64,000 nucleotides of DNA from assembly GCF_002982115.1 (NCBI RefSeq), contig NZ_CP019980.1:380001-444000 (forward strand), read 5' to 3'. Positions within the stretch are counted from its first letter, which is position 1, and every line of letters begins with the position of its first letter. Positions 1 to 7,675 of this stretch are shown piece by piece. This stretch comes from Lysinibacillus sphaericus (GTDB taxonomy: Bacteria > Bacillota > Bacilli > Bacillales_A > Planococcaceae). The notes beneath the pieces are model-generated. The model was not told the origin of the DNA, ran no database searches, and worked only from the letters and a program-made list of their open reading frames with translations. A program made the translations under genes and the position numbers.

Positions 1-700
1 AGAGCTTGCGAAATATAAAAATGAAATAAATCGACTTAGAGATAGCGATTATTATTCACTCGTACTAAGACTAGAGCGAGAAAATGTCCGACTGACAAGA
101 CAAAATAAAGAACTTTCAATGGATCGTATGAAGTTAAAGAGAACGTTTGAAAGGGAGTCAAAGACCTATGAAGAAGATAGACAAAAAAGAGAGAGTCAAC
201 GACAAAAACATATTGCCTCGATAGACCTACTGTTAAAAGAAATAGAGCGCTTACGTACAGAAAATAAACAGTTACAGTATACAAGGAAGCAGACCCATCA
301 GGATATAGCAGTAGATGATAAGCGTGCTATAGAGAATCTCGAAATACAGTTAAGTACATTTACGAAAGAACTCAATGCAAAAGTGAATTCGATAATGGAT
401 ACTTTACAGCAAGATGACACAACTAATGTCTATGATTATTTAGTTAAAGAACTAGCAGAGAGAAACGATGAAATCCATAGATTGTCCATAGAGTTAATGG
501 AAATAAAAAATAAAAAAACAAGTGCGGAAGCCGTATCGAATGAAAAAACCCTATCCGAGTTAAACGCTAAGATTGAAAAAATAATAGCTCAATCGATTGA
601 TTTTGAAGAGCAACTAGAAAAGAAAGTACGTATACTGGATGACTTAGAGCAACAATTAAACCAGCTCGTTATAGAAATCAATGCCAATCAATCGATGTAA
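1..700 (+). CDS. Coiled-coil protein, 5' end outside the window
   Basis: The reading frame is open from the first base, so the ATG at 119 is probably internal and the gene begins upstream of the window. About 232 residues are visible. They are very rich in Glu, Lys, Gln, Arg, Asn and Leu, with heptad-like spacing throughout, almost no aromatic residues and no Gly/Pro breaks, which indicates one long coiled coil. No signal peptide, membrane segment or enzyme motif is visible in this part. I do not recognise the family; an SMC-like, cytoskeletal or phage-type structural protein would all fit, and the missing N-terminal part would be needed to decide. Confidence 0.7.
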   Translation, partial: ELAKYKNEINRLRDSDYYSLVLRLERENVRLTRQNKELSMDRMKLKRTFERESKTYEEDRQKRESQRQKHIASIDLLLKEIERLRTENKQLQYTRKQTHQDIAVDDKRAIENLEIQLSTFTKELNAKVNSIMDTLQQDDTTNVYDYLVKELAERNDEIHRLSIELMEIKNKKTSAEAVSNEKTLSELNAKIEKIIAQSIDFEEQLEKKVRILDDLEQQLNQLVIEINANQSM

Positions 701-838
701 AATAAGTGCTGGCATCATTTAAGCGGTATGTGGAATCAGGATGGATGTATCCTCTTATGTAAAATCAAAAAATATAGGGGCTCACTAGTAGTTGATTATG
801 GAGGACATAGAAGTGCTACTCAAAATACTCAAATGGAA

Positions 839-870
839 GCCGCAACTAACGTGAATCAGCGAGTTGCGGC
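839..870. repeat. Palindromic GCCGCAACT...AGTTGCGGC element
   Basis: A perfect 9-bp inverted repeat with a 14-nt loop, followed by TTATTGTGTG. The same arm plus TTATTGTGTG tail recurs at 12399-12443, so this is a dispersed intergenic repeat rather than a site specific to this locus. It lies between the coiled-coil gene and the convergent rpmG and could end transcription, but no T-run follows on either strand. Confidence 0.5.
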
Positions 871-953
871 TTATTGTGTGCCTGCGTACGAACATCATGG
901 CACAGCCTGAAGCTATTTTTTCTATAAATGTTACGCAAAATTAAGCGCTGTTA

Positions 954-1103
954 TTATTTTGTTTCTCGGTGTAATGTAACACGCTTCAAACGGGGTGAAT
1001 ATTTCTTTAATTCCAGTCTTTCAGGATTATTTCGTTTGTTTTTAGTTGTAATGTAATTTTTATCGCCTGTTTCAGTGCAGGCTAAAGTAACTTGAACACG
1101 CAT
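954..1103 (-). CDS. rpmG: 50S ribosomal protein L33, zinc-independent (C-) form
   Basis: A 49-codon gene starting [13 protein letters not shown] and ending TLHRETK, which is the L33 signature over its full normal length. Zinc-binding L33 has two CxxC pairs. Here they are reduced to CTET and YSPR, so only one Cys (C9) remains and the zinc site is lost. This is the C- paralogue type that replaces zinc-loaded L33 under zinc limitation, freeing zinc. The start is set by an AAAGGAG ribosome binding site (1111-1117, minus strand). Upstream lies a Zur-type palindrome and the divergent zagA, so zinc-starvation induction is very likely. A regular zinc-binding L33 should be encoded elsewhere. Confidence 0.93.
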   Translation of the reverse strand: MRVQVTLACTETGDKNYITTKNKRNNPERLELKKYSPRLKRVTLHRETK

Positions 1104-1119
1104 ATTATCGACTCCTTTT

Positions 1120-1140
1120 AAATCGTAATTATTACGCTTT
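1120..1140. promoter_or_regulatory. Zur box upstream of rpmG
   Basis: The palindrome AAATCGTAAT-T-ATTACGCTTT closely matches the Bacillus Zur operator (AAATCGTAATNATTACGATTT type), with one arm off by one base. It ends a few bases before the rpmG ribosome binding site, where bound Zur would block rpmG transcription when zinc is plentiful. Confidence 0.85.
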
Positions 1141-1236
1141 AGATAATATGTTGTTTACATACTAATGTCAATGTTTTGCGTTACAAAAAGTTATGCATTG
1201 CATTTTTATATTTTTTATGATTAAATTACAAACTAT

Positions 1237-1257
1237 AAATAGTAATCATTACGATTT
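1237..1257. promoter_or_regulatory. Zur box upstream of zagA
   Basis: The palindrome AAATAGTAATCATTACGATTT is a second Zur-type operator, 20 nt before the zagA start codon. It overlaps a TATAAAT at 1234-1240 that could serve as the -10 element of zagA. Two boxes about 115 nt apart give each divergent gene its own operator. Confidence 0.85.
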
Positions 1258-1277
1258 AGAATGATGGAGGTTATAAA

Positions 1278-2471
1278 ATGACAAATAAAATTCCAGTGAC
1301 TGTATTAAGTGGTTATTTAGGTTCGGGTAAAACGACGATAATGAATCATGTGTTACAAAATGAAAAAAACATGCGTGTAGCTGTTATTGTCAATGATATG
1401 AGTGAAATTAATATTGATGCAGAGTTGATTGCAAATGGTAGCGGTATTTCTCGGACAGAGGAAAAATTCGTAGAGCTTTCCAATGGCTGTATTTGTTGCA
1501 CACTACGTGAGGATTTACTACAAGAAGTAGAGCGTCTCGCAAAGTTAGGGAATATTGATTATATTTTAATTGAGTCGACAGGTATTAGTGAACCAATACC
1601 AGTTGCACAAACCTTTAGTTATTTAGACGAGGAGCTCGGTATTGATTTAACGAAGTTCTGCAAACTCGATACAATGGTAACTGTAGTCGATGCTAATCGT
1701 TTTTGGCATGATTTTCAGTCAGGTGAAAGTCTATTGGAACGTAAGGAAGCAGTTGGTGAATTAGATGAACGCGATGTAGCAGATTTATTAATTGACCAGA
1801 TTGAATTCTGTGATGTTTTAGTGCTGAACAAGTGTGATCTCGTAACAGAAGAAGAGCTTGAAAGACTAGAACGTATTTTGCGAGCACTACAACCTGAGGC
1901 AAAGCTTATTCGTACCGTTAATGGGGTAATAGAGCCAAGCGAAATTTTAAATACAGGAAGATTCGATTTTGAGAGAGTATCAGAATCGGCAGGCTGGTTA
2001 AAAGAGCTAGAACTTGGTCATGAAAATCATACACCGGAGACAGAAGAGTACGGTATTGCTTCATTCACTTATAAGCGTAAAATCCCTTTCCATCCAATGC
2101 GCTTTGTAGAGTGGTGTGATAACATGCCAGAATCAATTGTCCGTGCCAAAGGTATTATTTGGAGTGCGAGGCATCAAGATGTGGCATTATTACTGTCACA
2201 AGCAGGTTCGTCTGCGAAAATTGAACCTGTTTCTTATTGGGTAGCAGCTTTACCTACAGCACAGCAACAGGATGTCTTTTTACAAAGCCCAGAGGTATTG
2301 GACGATTGGGATGAAGAATTCGGTGACCGTATGACACAGTTAGTCATTATAGGAATAGACTTAGATCAAGAAGAAATTACAAAAGAGCTTGATGCATGCC
2401 TTTTGACAACGAATGAGTTTGCGGAGCCTTGGGAACAGCTAGAGGATCCTTTTAATTGGGAGTGGAGTTAA
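1278..2471 (+). CDS. zagA: COG0523 (CobW-family) GTPase, zinc metallochaperone ZagA/YciC type
   Basis: A 397-residue G3E-family GTPase. Walker A GYLGSGKTT is at residues 12-20, the metal-binding CxCC motif of the COG0523 family is at C71-C73-C74, and the NKCD specificity motif is at 185-188. A CobW C-terminal domain follows from about residue 255. In B. subtilis the relative ZagA (YciC) is Zur-repressed and helps deliver zinc to client enzymes such as FolE under zinc limitation. The Zur-type box immediately upstream and the divergent zinc-free L33 support the same role here. The start is set by GGAGG at 1265-1269. Substrate metal is inferred from regulation, not from sequence. Confidence 0.9.
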   Translation: MTNKIPVTVLSGYLGSGKTTIMNHVLQNEKNMRVAVIVNDMSEINIDAELIANGSGISRTEEKFVELSNGCICCTLREDLLQEVERLAKLGNIDYILIESTGISEPIPVAQTFSYLDEELGIDLTKFCKLDTMVTVVDANRFWHDFQSGESLLERKEAVGELDERDVADLLIDQIEFCDVLVLNKCDLVTEEELERLERILRALQPEAKLIRTVNGVIEPSEILNTGRFDFERVSESAGWLKELELGHENHTPETEEYGIASFTYKRKIPFHPMRFVEWCDNMPESIVRAKGIIWSARHQDVALLLSQAGSSAKIEPVSYWVAALPTAQQQDVFLQSPEVLDDWDEEFGDRMTQLVIIGIDLDQEEITKELDACLLTTNEFAEPWEQLEDPFNWEWS

Positions 2472-2543
2472 AGAGGCTAAATAGTGGGTTGCCTGTTCAG
2501 CTTACTTTTAATGATAGGAGTTAACGAGCTATAAGGTTTAATC

Positions 2544-2636
2544 AAAGTGAAGGGTTGCTCGACGCCTATGGAATAGCAAGAGACTTAAGCCACCCCTGCA
2601 AAAAAGCGAGCAATCGGTCACGGCAACCAACTTCAC
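2544..2636. repeat. Imperfect palindromic intergenic repeat, copy A
   Basis: The element starts CAAAGTGAAGGGTTGCTCG and ends with a rough inverted copy (CGAGCAATCGG...CTTCACTTTG). Its interior carries GACTTAAGCC and GCAAAAAAGCGAG blocks. It is shared with copy B about 150 bp downstream. No reading frame of note is present. Confidence 0.6.
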
Positions 2637-2689
2637 TTTGAATGTTGCAGTGCATACCTCAGGCTAGCAGTTTCAAACTTTGAGATTGT

Positions 2690-2816
2690 AGTGAAGGGTT
2701 GCTCGACTCCTGCGGGAACAGCGTGAGCCTTAAGACCCCGCACGTAGCGAAGCGGAGGAGGAGGCTTAAGCCACGCCCGCAAAAAAGCGAGCAACCCGTA
2801 ACGGCAATCAACTTGC
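2690..2816. repeat. Imperfect palindromic intergenic repeat, copy B
   Basis: A second, longer copy beginning AGTGAAGGGTTGCTCGAC and ending CGAGCAACCCG...GCAATCAACTTGCAC, with extra GC-rich interior (CTCCTGCGGGAAC, GTAGCGAAGCGGAGGAGG). With copy A it fills most of the 460-bp gap between the convergent zagA and bpsB genes. The rest of that gap (2472-2543, 2637-2689, 2817-2915) shows nothing else I can name. Confidence 0.6.
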
Positions 2817-2918
2817 ACATAGAAAATAACTAGGAGACTCGGCGCTTGCCTATGAAAAGCTTAGTGTTCGTGCTCGCTGGATTTAGTAATAATGCATGGA
2901 ATTACTGTAGGAGAAACT

Positions 2919-2955
2919 GGATCTACCACATTACTTTTGTGGTAGATCCTTTTTA
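2919..2955. terminator. Hairpin terminator between convergent zagA and bpsB
   Basis: A perfect 12-bp stem (GGATCTACCACA / TGTGGTAGATCC) with a 7-nt loop is followed by TTTTT on the plus strand. The loop contains the bpsB stop codon, so the hairpin covers the end of bpsB. The T-run favours plus-strand termination, but the position would also stop the minus-strand operon. Confidence 0.75.
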
Positions 2956-3473
2956 AATACATGATTATAGTCAGTCGCATCTCGTAATGCCTGTTCTTCT
3001 ATTGGGATTCTTACCGATAGCATTGTAATGTTTAAGAGTGTAAAGCAAAATGCTGTAAAATAAGCTTGAAACATAATAGGCAACAGCAGAATTTCTAAAC
3101 TAACAACGGCATAATTAGGGTGACGCATAAATGTATAGGGTCCCTTTCTGATAACTTCTGCACCTGGTAAAATTAAAACTTTCGTATTCCAAAAAGGTCC
3201 TAATGACCGGATACACCAAATACGTAAAGCTTGCACTAAGAGGAATAATAAGAAAAGTAACGGAAATAAGGGCGATGATCCAAAATTATTGGAAACAACT
3301 TCAACAATCAAAAATAGAAAAAAACTAACATGCATGGCAACCATATAGGAATAATGTGATTCACCTACTTCATAGGCACCTTTTGCAAGCATCCATTTTT
3401 CATGGCGTTTGGCTATAAAAACCTCTGTTAATCTTTGTAGAATTACAAGAATTAAAATAAAGTAAAATAGCAT
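2931..3473 (-). CDS. bpsB: Isoprenylcysteine carboxyl methyltransferase-family protein, alkylpyrone O-methyltransferase BpsB type
   Basis: A 180-residue integral membrane protein with about five hydrophobic segments. The ICMT-family signature is present near residues 120-135 (GPYTFMRHPNYAVV), where S-adenosylmethionine binds. In B. subtilis the homologue pair BpsA-BpsB (formerly BcsA-YpbQ) makes alkylpyrones and then their methyl ethers. The gene starts 1 nt after the bpsA stop codon, with its GGAGGG binding site inside the end of bpsA, so the two are translationally coupled. Membrane location suits the lipid-like product. Function is inferred from this pairing. Confidence 0.82.
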   Translation of the reverse strand: MLFYFILILVILQRLTEVFIAKRHEKWMLAKGAYEVGESHYSYMVAMHVSFFLFLIVEVVSNNFGSSPLFPLLFLLFLLVQALRIWCIRSLGPFWNTKVLILPGAEVIRKGPYTFMRHPNYAVVSLEILLLPIMFQAYFTAFCFTLLNITMLSVRIPIEEQALRDATDYNHVFKKDLPQK

Positions 3474-3474
3474 A

Positions 3475-4557
3475 CTACTCCCTCCATTTAAGTAATACAA
3501 CTTCCGCACAGAATCCAGGGCCGAGGGCGACAAGCAACCCAATATCATCTATCTGCCCTTCGTTTAACATAAATTGTTCGAGTACATATAATACGGTAGG
3601 CGAGGACATATTACCGTGATTGCGTAATATTTCCCGAGAAATGTCGGTTTTTTGTTGAGAAAGATAGAGCGCATCCTCATAGGCTTTTAACACCTTTTTC
3701 CCTCCAGGATGTGCAATAAAATGATCGAGCTGTTCGCTGAAAAGATGTTGTTCGACTAAAAATTGTTCAATGAAAGGGCCTAGCCAATTCGTAATAATCG
3801 CTGGAATACTTTTTTGGAAAACGACATGAAGCCCGTTGTTTTTTATATTCCAGCCCATCACATTTTCTGAATCAGGCATCCACTTCGAGCCAGTTGTAAC
3901 AATCGAAGGAACTGCTTTCTTCGTCTGTATTGCTGCATCGTCTCCGCAAACGAGTATGCAAGCTGCACCATCTGCGAATAAGGATGCACCGATTAAATTA
4001 CTTTTTGAAAAATCGTTTTGTTGAAAGGTTAAGCTACAAAGTTCAACACATACAACAAGCACCTTTGCTTGAGGATGTGCTTTGCAATAATCATAGGCAC
4101 GACTTATGCCAGCTGCTCCACCTGCACAACCTAACCCCCATAGAGGAATACGTTTTAATCGATCTGAAAAAGGTAGTTGATTCATAATTCTAGCATCGAT
4201 GCTTGGTGTAGAGATGCCCGTACTACTTACGAAAATAATGGCATCTATTTCGTTAGGAGAAATCGGTGCTTCTAAAAATGATTCATTTTGTAAACAAGCT
4301 TGAATGACCTCAACGCTATATTGCGTTGCTAACGCTATATACAGATTGTTTCGCTCTTCGAAAGTATGCTCATTGCGGTGCCATTCGGCTGGTACACAGA
4401 AATGGCGAGTCTGAATGCCACCATTATCGAATACTTTTAAATAACGCTCTAATTTGGGGATTTTTTCGTAAAATAGTTCTTTTGTTAATGCCTCTGCATT
4501 CGCTTGCTGCAATGTGTAAGGTGGTTGATATGTACTTATCGAAATAATTTTTGACAA
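3475..4557 (-). CDS. bpsA: Type III polyketide synthase (chalcone/stilbene synthase fold), alkylpyrone synthase BpsA type
   Basis: A 360-residue thiolase-fold enzyme. The catalytic triad is visible as Cys144 (in LGCAGGAAG), His283 (in IAHPGGKK) and Asn316 (in GNMSSP). Family members condense long-chain acyl-CoA with malonyl-CoA to alkylpyrones and related phenolic lipids. I place the start at a TTG (4557): GAAGGAG lies 8 nt before it and the protein then begins SKIISISTYQ, as homologues do. A longer frame to an ATG at 4731 exists, but its extra residues look non-coding. It forms an operon with bpsB; the products are probably membrane lipids. Confidence 0.87.
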   Translation of the reverse strand: MSKIISISTYQPPYTLQQANAEALTKELFYEKIPKLERYLKVFDNGGIQTRHFCVPAEWHRNEHTFEERNNLYIALATQYSVEVIQACLQNESFLEAPISPNEIDAIIFVSSTGISTPSIDARIMNQLPFSDRLKRIPLWGLGCAGGAAGISRAYDYCKAHPQAKVLVVCVELCSLTFQQNDFSKSNLIGASLFADGAACILVCGDDAAIQTKKAVPSIVTTGSKWMPDSENVMGWNIKNNGLHVVFQKSIPAIITNWLGPFIEQFLVEQHLFSEQLDHFIAHPGGKKVLKAYEDALYLSQQKTDISREILRNHGNMSSPTVLYVLEQFMLNEGQIDDIGLLVALGPGFCAEVVLLKWRE

Positions 4558-4636
4558 TTCAACATCTCCTTCGTAAATAGGGGTCTTGTACATTATATGC
4601 AGATAGGAAGGGCATACATGCTTCATATAGATCAAT

Positions 4637-4665
4637 TTGACAATTTTGAAAAAATTAGATATATT
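4637..4665 (+). promoter_or_regulatory. Sigma-A promoter for the rsgA leader
   Basis: A consensus -35 TTGACA (4637-4642), a 17-nt spacer and a -10 TATATT (4660-4665) point rightward. Transcription would begin near 4672, leaving a leader of about 270 nt before the rsgA-like gene. No open reading frame of note lies in that leader. Confidence 0.6.
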
Positions 4666-4723
4666 GGAAACATCTAAATTGGAAGTAGGTGATGTGACAT
4701 GATGAATAGAGCCGTTTTTAACG

Positions 4724-4883
4724 AACTGCATTTCGGTTTGTTCAATTTCACACGCCTAAAATATACAATTTGACCTTGCTTTGTAGCGTGAAATACTACG
4801 ATGTGGCAATGGCTATTTGTGTATTCCCTTAAACGTGCCTGTGAAACTTTGTAACTGCCGAAATGCAGTTGCAAAGTTTTTTT
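4724..4883 (+). promoter_or_regulatory. Candidate transcription attenuator in the rsgA leader
   Basis: A 15-bp stem at 4844-4858/4865-4879, with one G-U pair and loop CGAAAT, is followed by a run of T: an intrinsic terminator about 60 nt before the start of the downstream gene. AACTGCATTTCGG at 4724-4736 is perfectly complementary to 4858-4870, which is the loop and 3' arm of that terminator, so it could act as an antiterminator. I do not recognise a known riboswitch class. The region could also be a short independent RNA ending at the hairpin. Confidence 0.45.
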
Positions 4884-4939
4884 ATGTTTGTAACGCATTA
4901 AGAGGCGTAATGGATAGACACATTTAGGAGGAATAACAA

Positions 4940-6010
4940 TTGAATTTAACAACTTTAGGTTTTTCAACATATTTTCAAGAGCAATACACTGCATTTAAAG
5001 AGCAAACAAAGTTAGCAAATTGCGTACCTGCAAGGGTTGCTTTGGAGCATAAACATTCATACCGTGTGTTAGCTGAAGATGGAGAATGGTTAGCGACCAT
5101 CGCTGGGCATTTTGCGTATACATCGCTCGCGAGAGAAGACTATCCAGCAGTTGGGGATTGGGTACTAGTGGAGAAGATGGCGGGAGAAGAAAAAGCAATT
5201 ATTCATAAATTATTTACCCGCAAGTCCGTTTTTTCTCGTAAGGTTGCAGGACTAGAAATTAAAGAACAAATTGTAGCATCCAATGTTGATATTGTGCTAC
5301 TTGTGATGAGCTTAAATGCAGATTTTAATATTCGTCGCTTAGAACGTTATTTAGTAGCCGCTTGGGATTCAGGGGCTAAGCCGGTAGTTGTACTGACCAA
5401 GGCCGATTTATGTGAGGATATACCGAGCATGGTACGTGAGGTTGAGCAAGTCGCATTTGGAGTAGATATTTTTGTTACTAGTGCCCGTTCAGGTGAAGGG
5501 ATAGAAGCTATTCGGATGCTCTTTACAGACGGTGTGACGGGTGCACTGCTCGGTTCATCGGGTGCGGGAAAATCTACTTTAATGAATGCATTAAATGGAG
5601 AAGAGCTTATGAAAGTTTCAGCTATACGGGAAGATGATGCGAAAGGTCGCCATACAACAACACATCGGGAATTAATTGTACTGCCGAGTGGCGGTTGCTT
5701 AATTGATACGCCAGGGATGCGTGAATTGCAATTATGGGATCAAAGTGAAAGTCTATCTTCTAGTTTCCGTGATATTGAAGAATTTGCGACAGCATGTCGT
5801 TACAGGGATTGCACCCACCATAAAGAGCCGCATTGCGCCGTACAGCAAGCCATTTTAGATGGAACGCTTGAACCATCACGCTTACAAAGCTATTTTAAAT
5901 TGCAAAAAGAACTTGCTTTTATTGAGCGGAAAACGAATGTGCAAGCAAAACTGAATGAGCAACGCAAATGGAAGCAAATTGCGAAAGGGTTAAAGAAGGG
6001 AAAGAAATAG
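4940..6010 (+). CDS. rsgA: RsgA-family circularly permuted GTPase (ribosome small-subunit biogenesis)
   Basis: A 356-residue GTPase with an N-terminal OB-like region. The G motifs are in permuted order: TKAD (153-156), then Walker [10 protein letters not shown] (205-213), then DTPG (256-259). A C-terminal zinc knuckle has C286, C291, H293 and C299. RsgA proteins bind the 30S subunit and use GTP in late maturation. At 356 residues it resembles the longer YjeQ form more than the roughly 300-residue B. subtilis RsgA, so it may be a second paralogue. The start is TTG at 4940 after AGGAGG (4927-4932). A leader with a possible attenuator precedes it. Confidence 0.88.
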   Translation: MNLTTLGFSTYFQEQYTAFKEQTKLANCVPARVALEHKHSYRVLAEDGEWLATIAGHFAYTSLAREDYPAVGDWVLVEKMAGEEKAIIHKLFTRKSVFSRKVAGLEIKEQIVASNVDIVLLVMSLNADFNIRRLERYLVAAWDSGAKPVVVLTKADLCEDIPSMVREVEQVAFGVDIFVTSARSGEGIEAIRMLFTDGVTGALLGSSGAGKSTLMNALNGEELMKVSAIREDDAKGRHTTTHRELIVLPSGGCLIDTPGMRELQLWDQSESLSSSFRDIEEFATACRYRDCTHHKEPHCAVQQAILDGTLEPSRLQSYFKLQKELAFIERKTNVQAKLNEQRKWKQIAKGLKKGKK

Positions 6011-6080
6011 TCGAGAAACGTTAAGGAGCAACTTCGCAATGACTGCGGAGTTGCTATCTAATTGTTTGAGGAGATGTATT

Positions 6081-6506
6081 ATGGCTATACAAACTATTAA
6101 TCATTTTTTATTTTCTGTTTCAGATTTAGCGCAATCTATAGCATTTTACCAAAATATTTTTGATGCGAAGCTTTTGGTGAAAGGGAGAAGCACAGCCTAT
6201 TTTGATGTAAATGGGCTATGGCTTGCGTTAAATGAGGAAGCGGATATTCCACGTAACGAAATTCACCAATCCTATACACATATTGCTTTCTCTATCGATG
6301 CAAAAGATTTCGATACGATCTATGAAAAGCTTGTACATTATAAAGTCAATATTTTAGAGGGTAGGGTAAGAGATGAGCAAGATAAACAATCTATCTATTT
6401 CACTGATCCCGATGGTCATAAATTTGAATTCCATACAGGTACTTTGCAGGATCGCTTAGCTTACTATAAAAAAGAAAAACCGCATATGGAGTTTTTCAAT
6501 GATTAA
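6081..6506 (+). CDS. fosB: Metallothiol (bacillithiol) transferase FosB, fosfomycin resistance
   Basis: A 141-residue glyoxalase/VOC-fold enzyme very close to Bacillus FosB, which opens the epoxide of fosfomycin by adding bacillithiol. The metal ligands are visible as H8, H67 and E116, with typical FosB segments [19 protein letters not shown] and [20 protein letters not shown] chose the ATG at 6081, preceded by GAGGAG; an upstream in-frame ATG at 6039 lies inside a hairpin (6027-6055) and would add non-homologous residues. The hairpin separates it from rsgA, 70 bp upstream. Chromosomal fosB is common in this group and need not be recently acquired. Confidence 0.93.
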   Translation: MAIQTINHFLFSVSDLAQSIAFYQNIFDAKLLVKGRSTAYFDVNGLWLALNEEADIPRNEIHQSYTHIAFSIDAKDFDTIYEKLVHYKVNILEGRVRDEQDKQSIYFTDPDGHKFEFHTGTLQDRLAYYKKEKPHMEFFND

Positions 6507-6521
6507 AAAAGGAGTGGTAAT

Positions 6522-7175
6522 ATGAAAAAAGCAATTATTTTTGATATGGATGGCACATTATTTCAAACAAATCTTATTTTAGAGCCGGCTCTTTCTGCAA
6601 CATTCGATGTGCTACGTACAAAGGGATTATGGCAGGGGGAGACACCCATTGCCCAATATCGTGAAATTATGGGGGTTACATTGCCTGTTGTATGGGAAAC
6701 ATTATGCCCTATGCACACATTAGAGGTGCGTGAAGCTAGTAATGTTTTATTTCATGAAAAGCTTATCGAGCTAATACGAAACGGCAAAGGCGCATTGTAT
6801 CCAAATGCAGAGCAAACACTCGCTACTTTAGCAAACGACTATCATTTATACATAGCGAGCAACGGACAAAAAGAGTACTTGCAAGCAATTGTTGAAACAT
6901 ATAAGCTGAACCGTTTTATAGAAGGAACATATAGTATTCAATCTATTCCAAGTGGTCATAAATCTGATTTAGTAAGAAGTGTAATCGAAGCAAACGCCAT
7001 TCAAGCTGGCACTGTTGTCGGAGATCGTTCGTCGGATATCCAAGCAGCACGAGATAATCAGCTATTTTCAATTGGTGTACGCTTTGATTTTGCTCAAGAA
7101 TCCGAGTTACAAAAGGCACATATTGTGATAAATAATCTACAGGAAATACCATCTGCACTAGCGACTATTTTATAA
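6522..7175 (+). CDS. HAD-superfamily hydrolase, phosphoglycolate phosphatase-like
   Basis: A 217-residue HAD phosphatase with motif I DMDGT (nucleophile Asp8, Asp10), motif II in YIASNGQ, a conserved Lys in SGHKSD, and motif IV GDRSSD. An alpha-helical cap lies between motifs I and II, as in subfamily I enzymes such as phosphoglycolate phosphatase or pyrophosphatase PpaX. The substrate cannot be read from sequence. It starts 15 bp after fosB with AAAGGAG, so the two are probably co-transcribed. Confidence 0.85.
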   Translation: MKKAIIFDMDGTLFQTNLILEPALSATFDVLRTKGLWQGETPIAQYREIMGVTLPVVWETLCPMHTLEVREASNVLFHEKLIELIRNGKGALYPNAEQTLATLANDYHLYIASNGQKEYLQAIVETYKLNRFIEGTYSIQSIPSGHKSDLVRSVIEANAIQAGTVVGDRSSDIQAARDNQLFSIGVRFDFAQESELQKAHIVINNLQEIPSALATIL

Positions 7176-7225
7176 AAATGTATCATTGTTCTTCATCCAT
7201 CTATAGCAAGCTCGTAATGTTTACG

Positions 7226-7553
7226 TTGCATTCCATAAGGGGAAAGAGTAAAATAGTGCCAAACTATAATAAAAGCGTTGAGAAGGAAAAGTAAATTGGA
7301 CAAGCATTTAATAGAGAGCCTCTGTTGGTGGAAATGAGGTAAATGAACCCTTTTGAAAATGACCTTTGAGCTTCGTACCGAAAGCTTTTTGCGAGTAGAT
7401 TACGACGAGATGGGCACTCGTTACAACAGCGGCAGTATCTCTTATATAAATGCAAGACGTACTGATTAAGGCAAATAGTGTAAGCTATTTGTAAATATAG
7501 GTGGTAACACGGGTATACTCGTCCTAATCAGTCATGATTAGGGCGTTTTTTTT
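7226..7553 (+). promoter_or_regulatory. Met-specific T-box riboswitch upstream of metG
   Basis: A promoter TTGCAT-N17-TAAAAT (7226-7254) precedes a T-box leader. Stem I carries the AGAGAG and GTTGGTGGAAAT elements. The specifier reads GAAA-ATG-ACC with ATG at 7359-7361. The conserved T-box sequence AGGTGGTAACACGGG is at 7499-7513, and a terminator stem (7520-7545) ends in eight T. Uncharged tRNA-Met should favour antitermination and so raise expression of the synthetase 120 bp downstream. Confidence 0.9.
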
Positions 7554-7675
7554 ATCTTCAAAAAGCGTTAGCTATTAATAATTAGGAGAAAATTCTAATA
7601 AGGGACGAATGAAGATAGGAAAAACATGTTATCCGCATAACAAGAAATTTGGAAGATTGAGGGGAGTAACTTAAG

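Noticed and set aside
728-910. A 60-codon open frame on the plus strand
   Set aside because: It runs through the GCCGCAACT palindromic repeat, has no good ribosome binding site and no recognisable protein features.
2544-2816. The two neighbouring repeats as a CRISPR array
   Set aside because: Only two units of unequal length, with palindromic interiors and no regular spacers; no cas genes nearby.
4674-4994. A 106-codon minus-strand frame
   Set aside because: It overlaps the consensus promoter, leader terminator and start of the rsgA-like gene; its residues look like translation of non-coding DNA.
6081-6506. fosB as a recently acquired resistance gene
   Set aside because: No mobile element or compositional break flanks it; chromosomal fosB is normal in this group.
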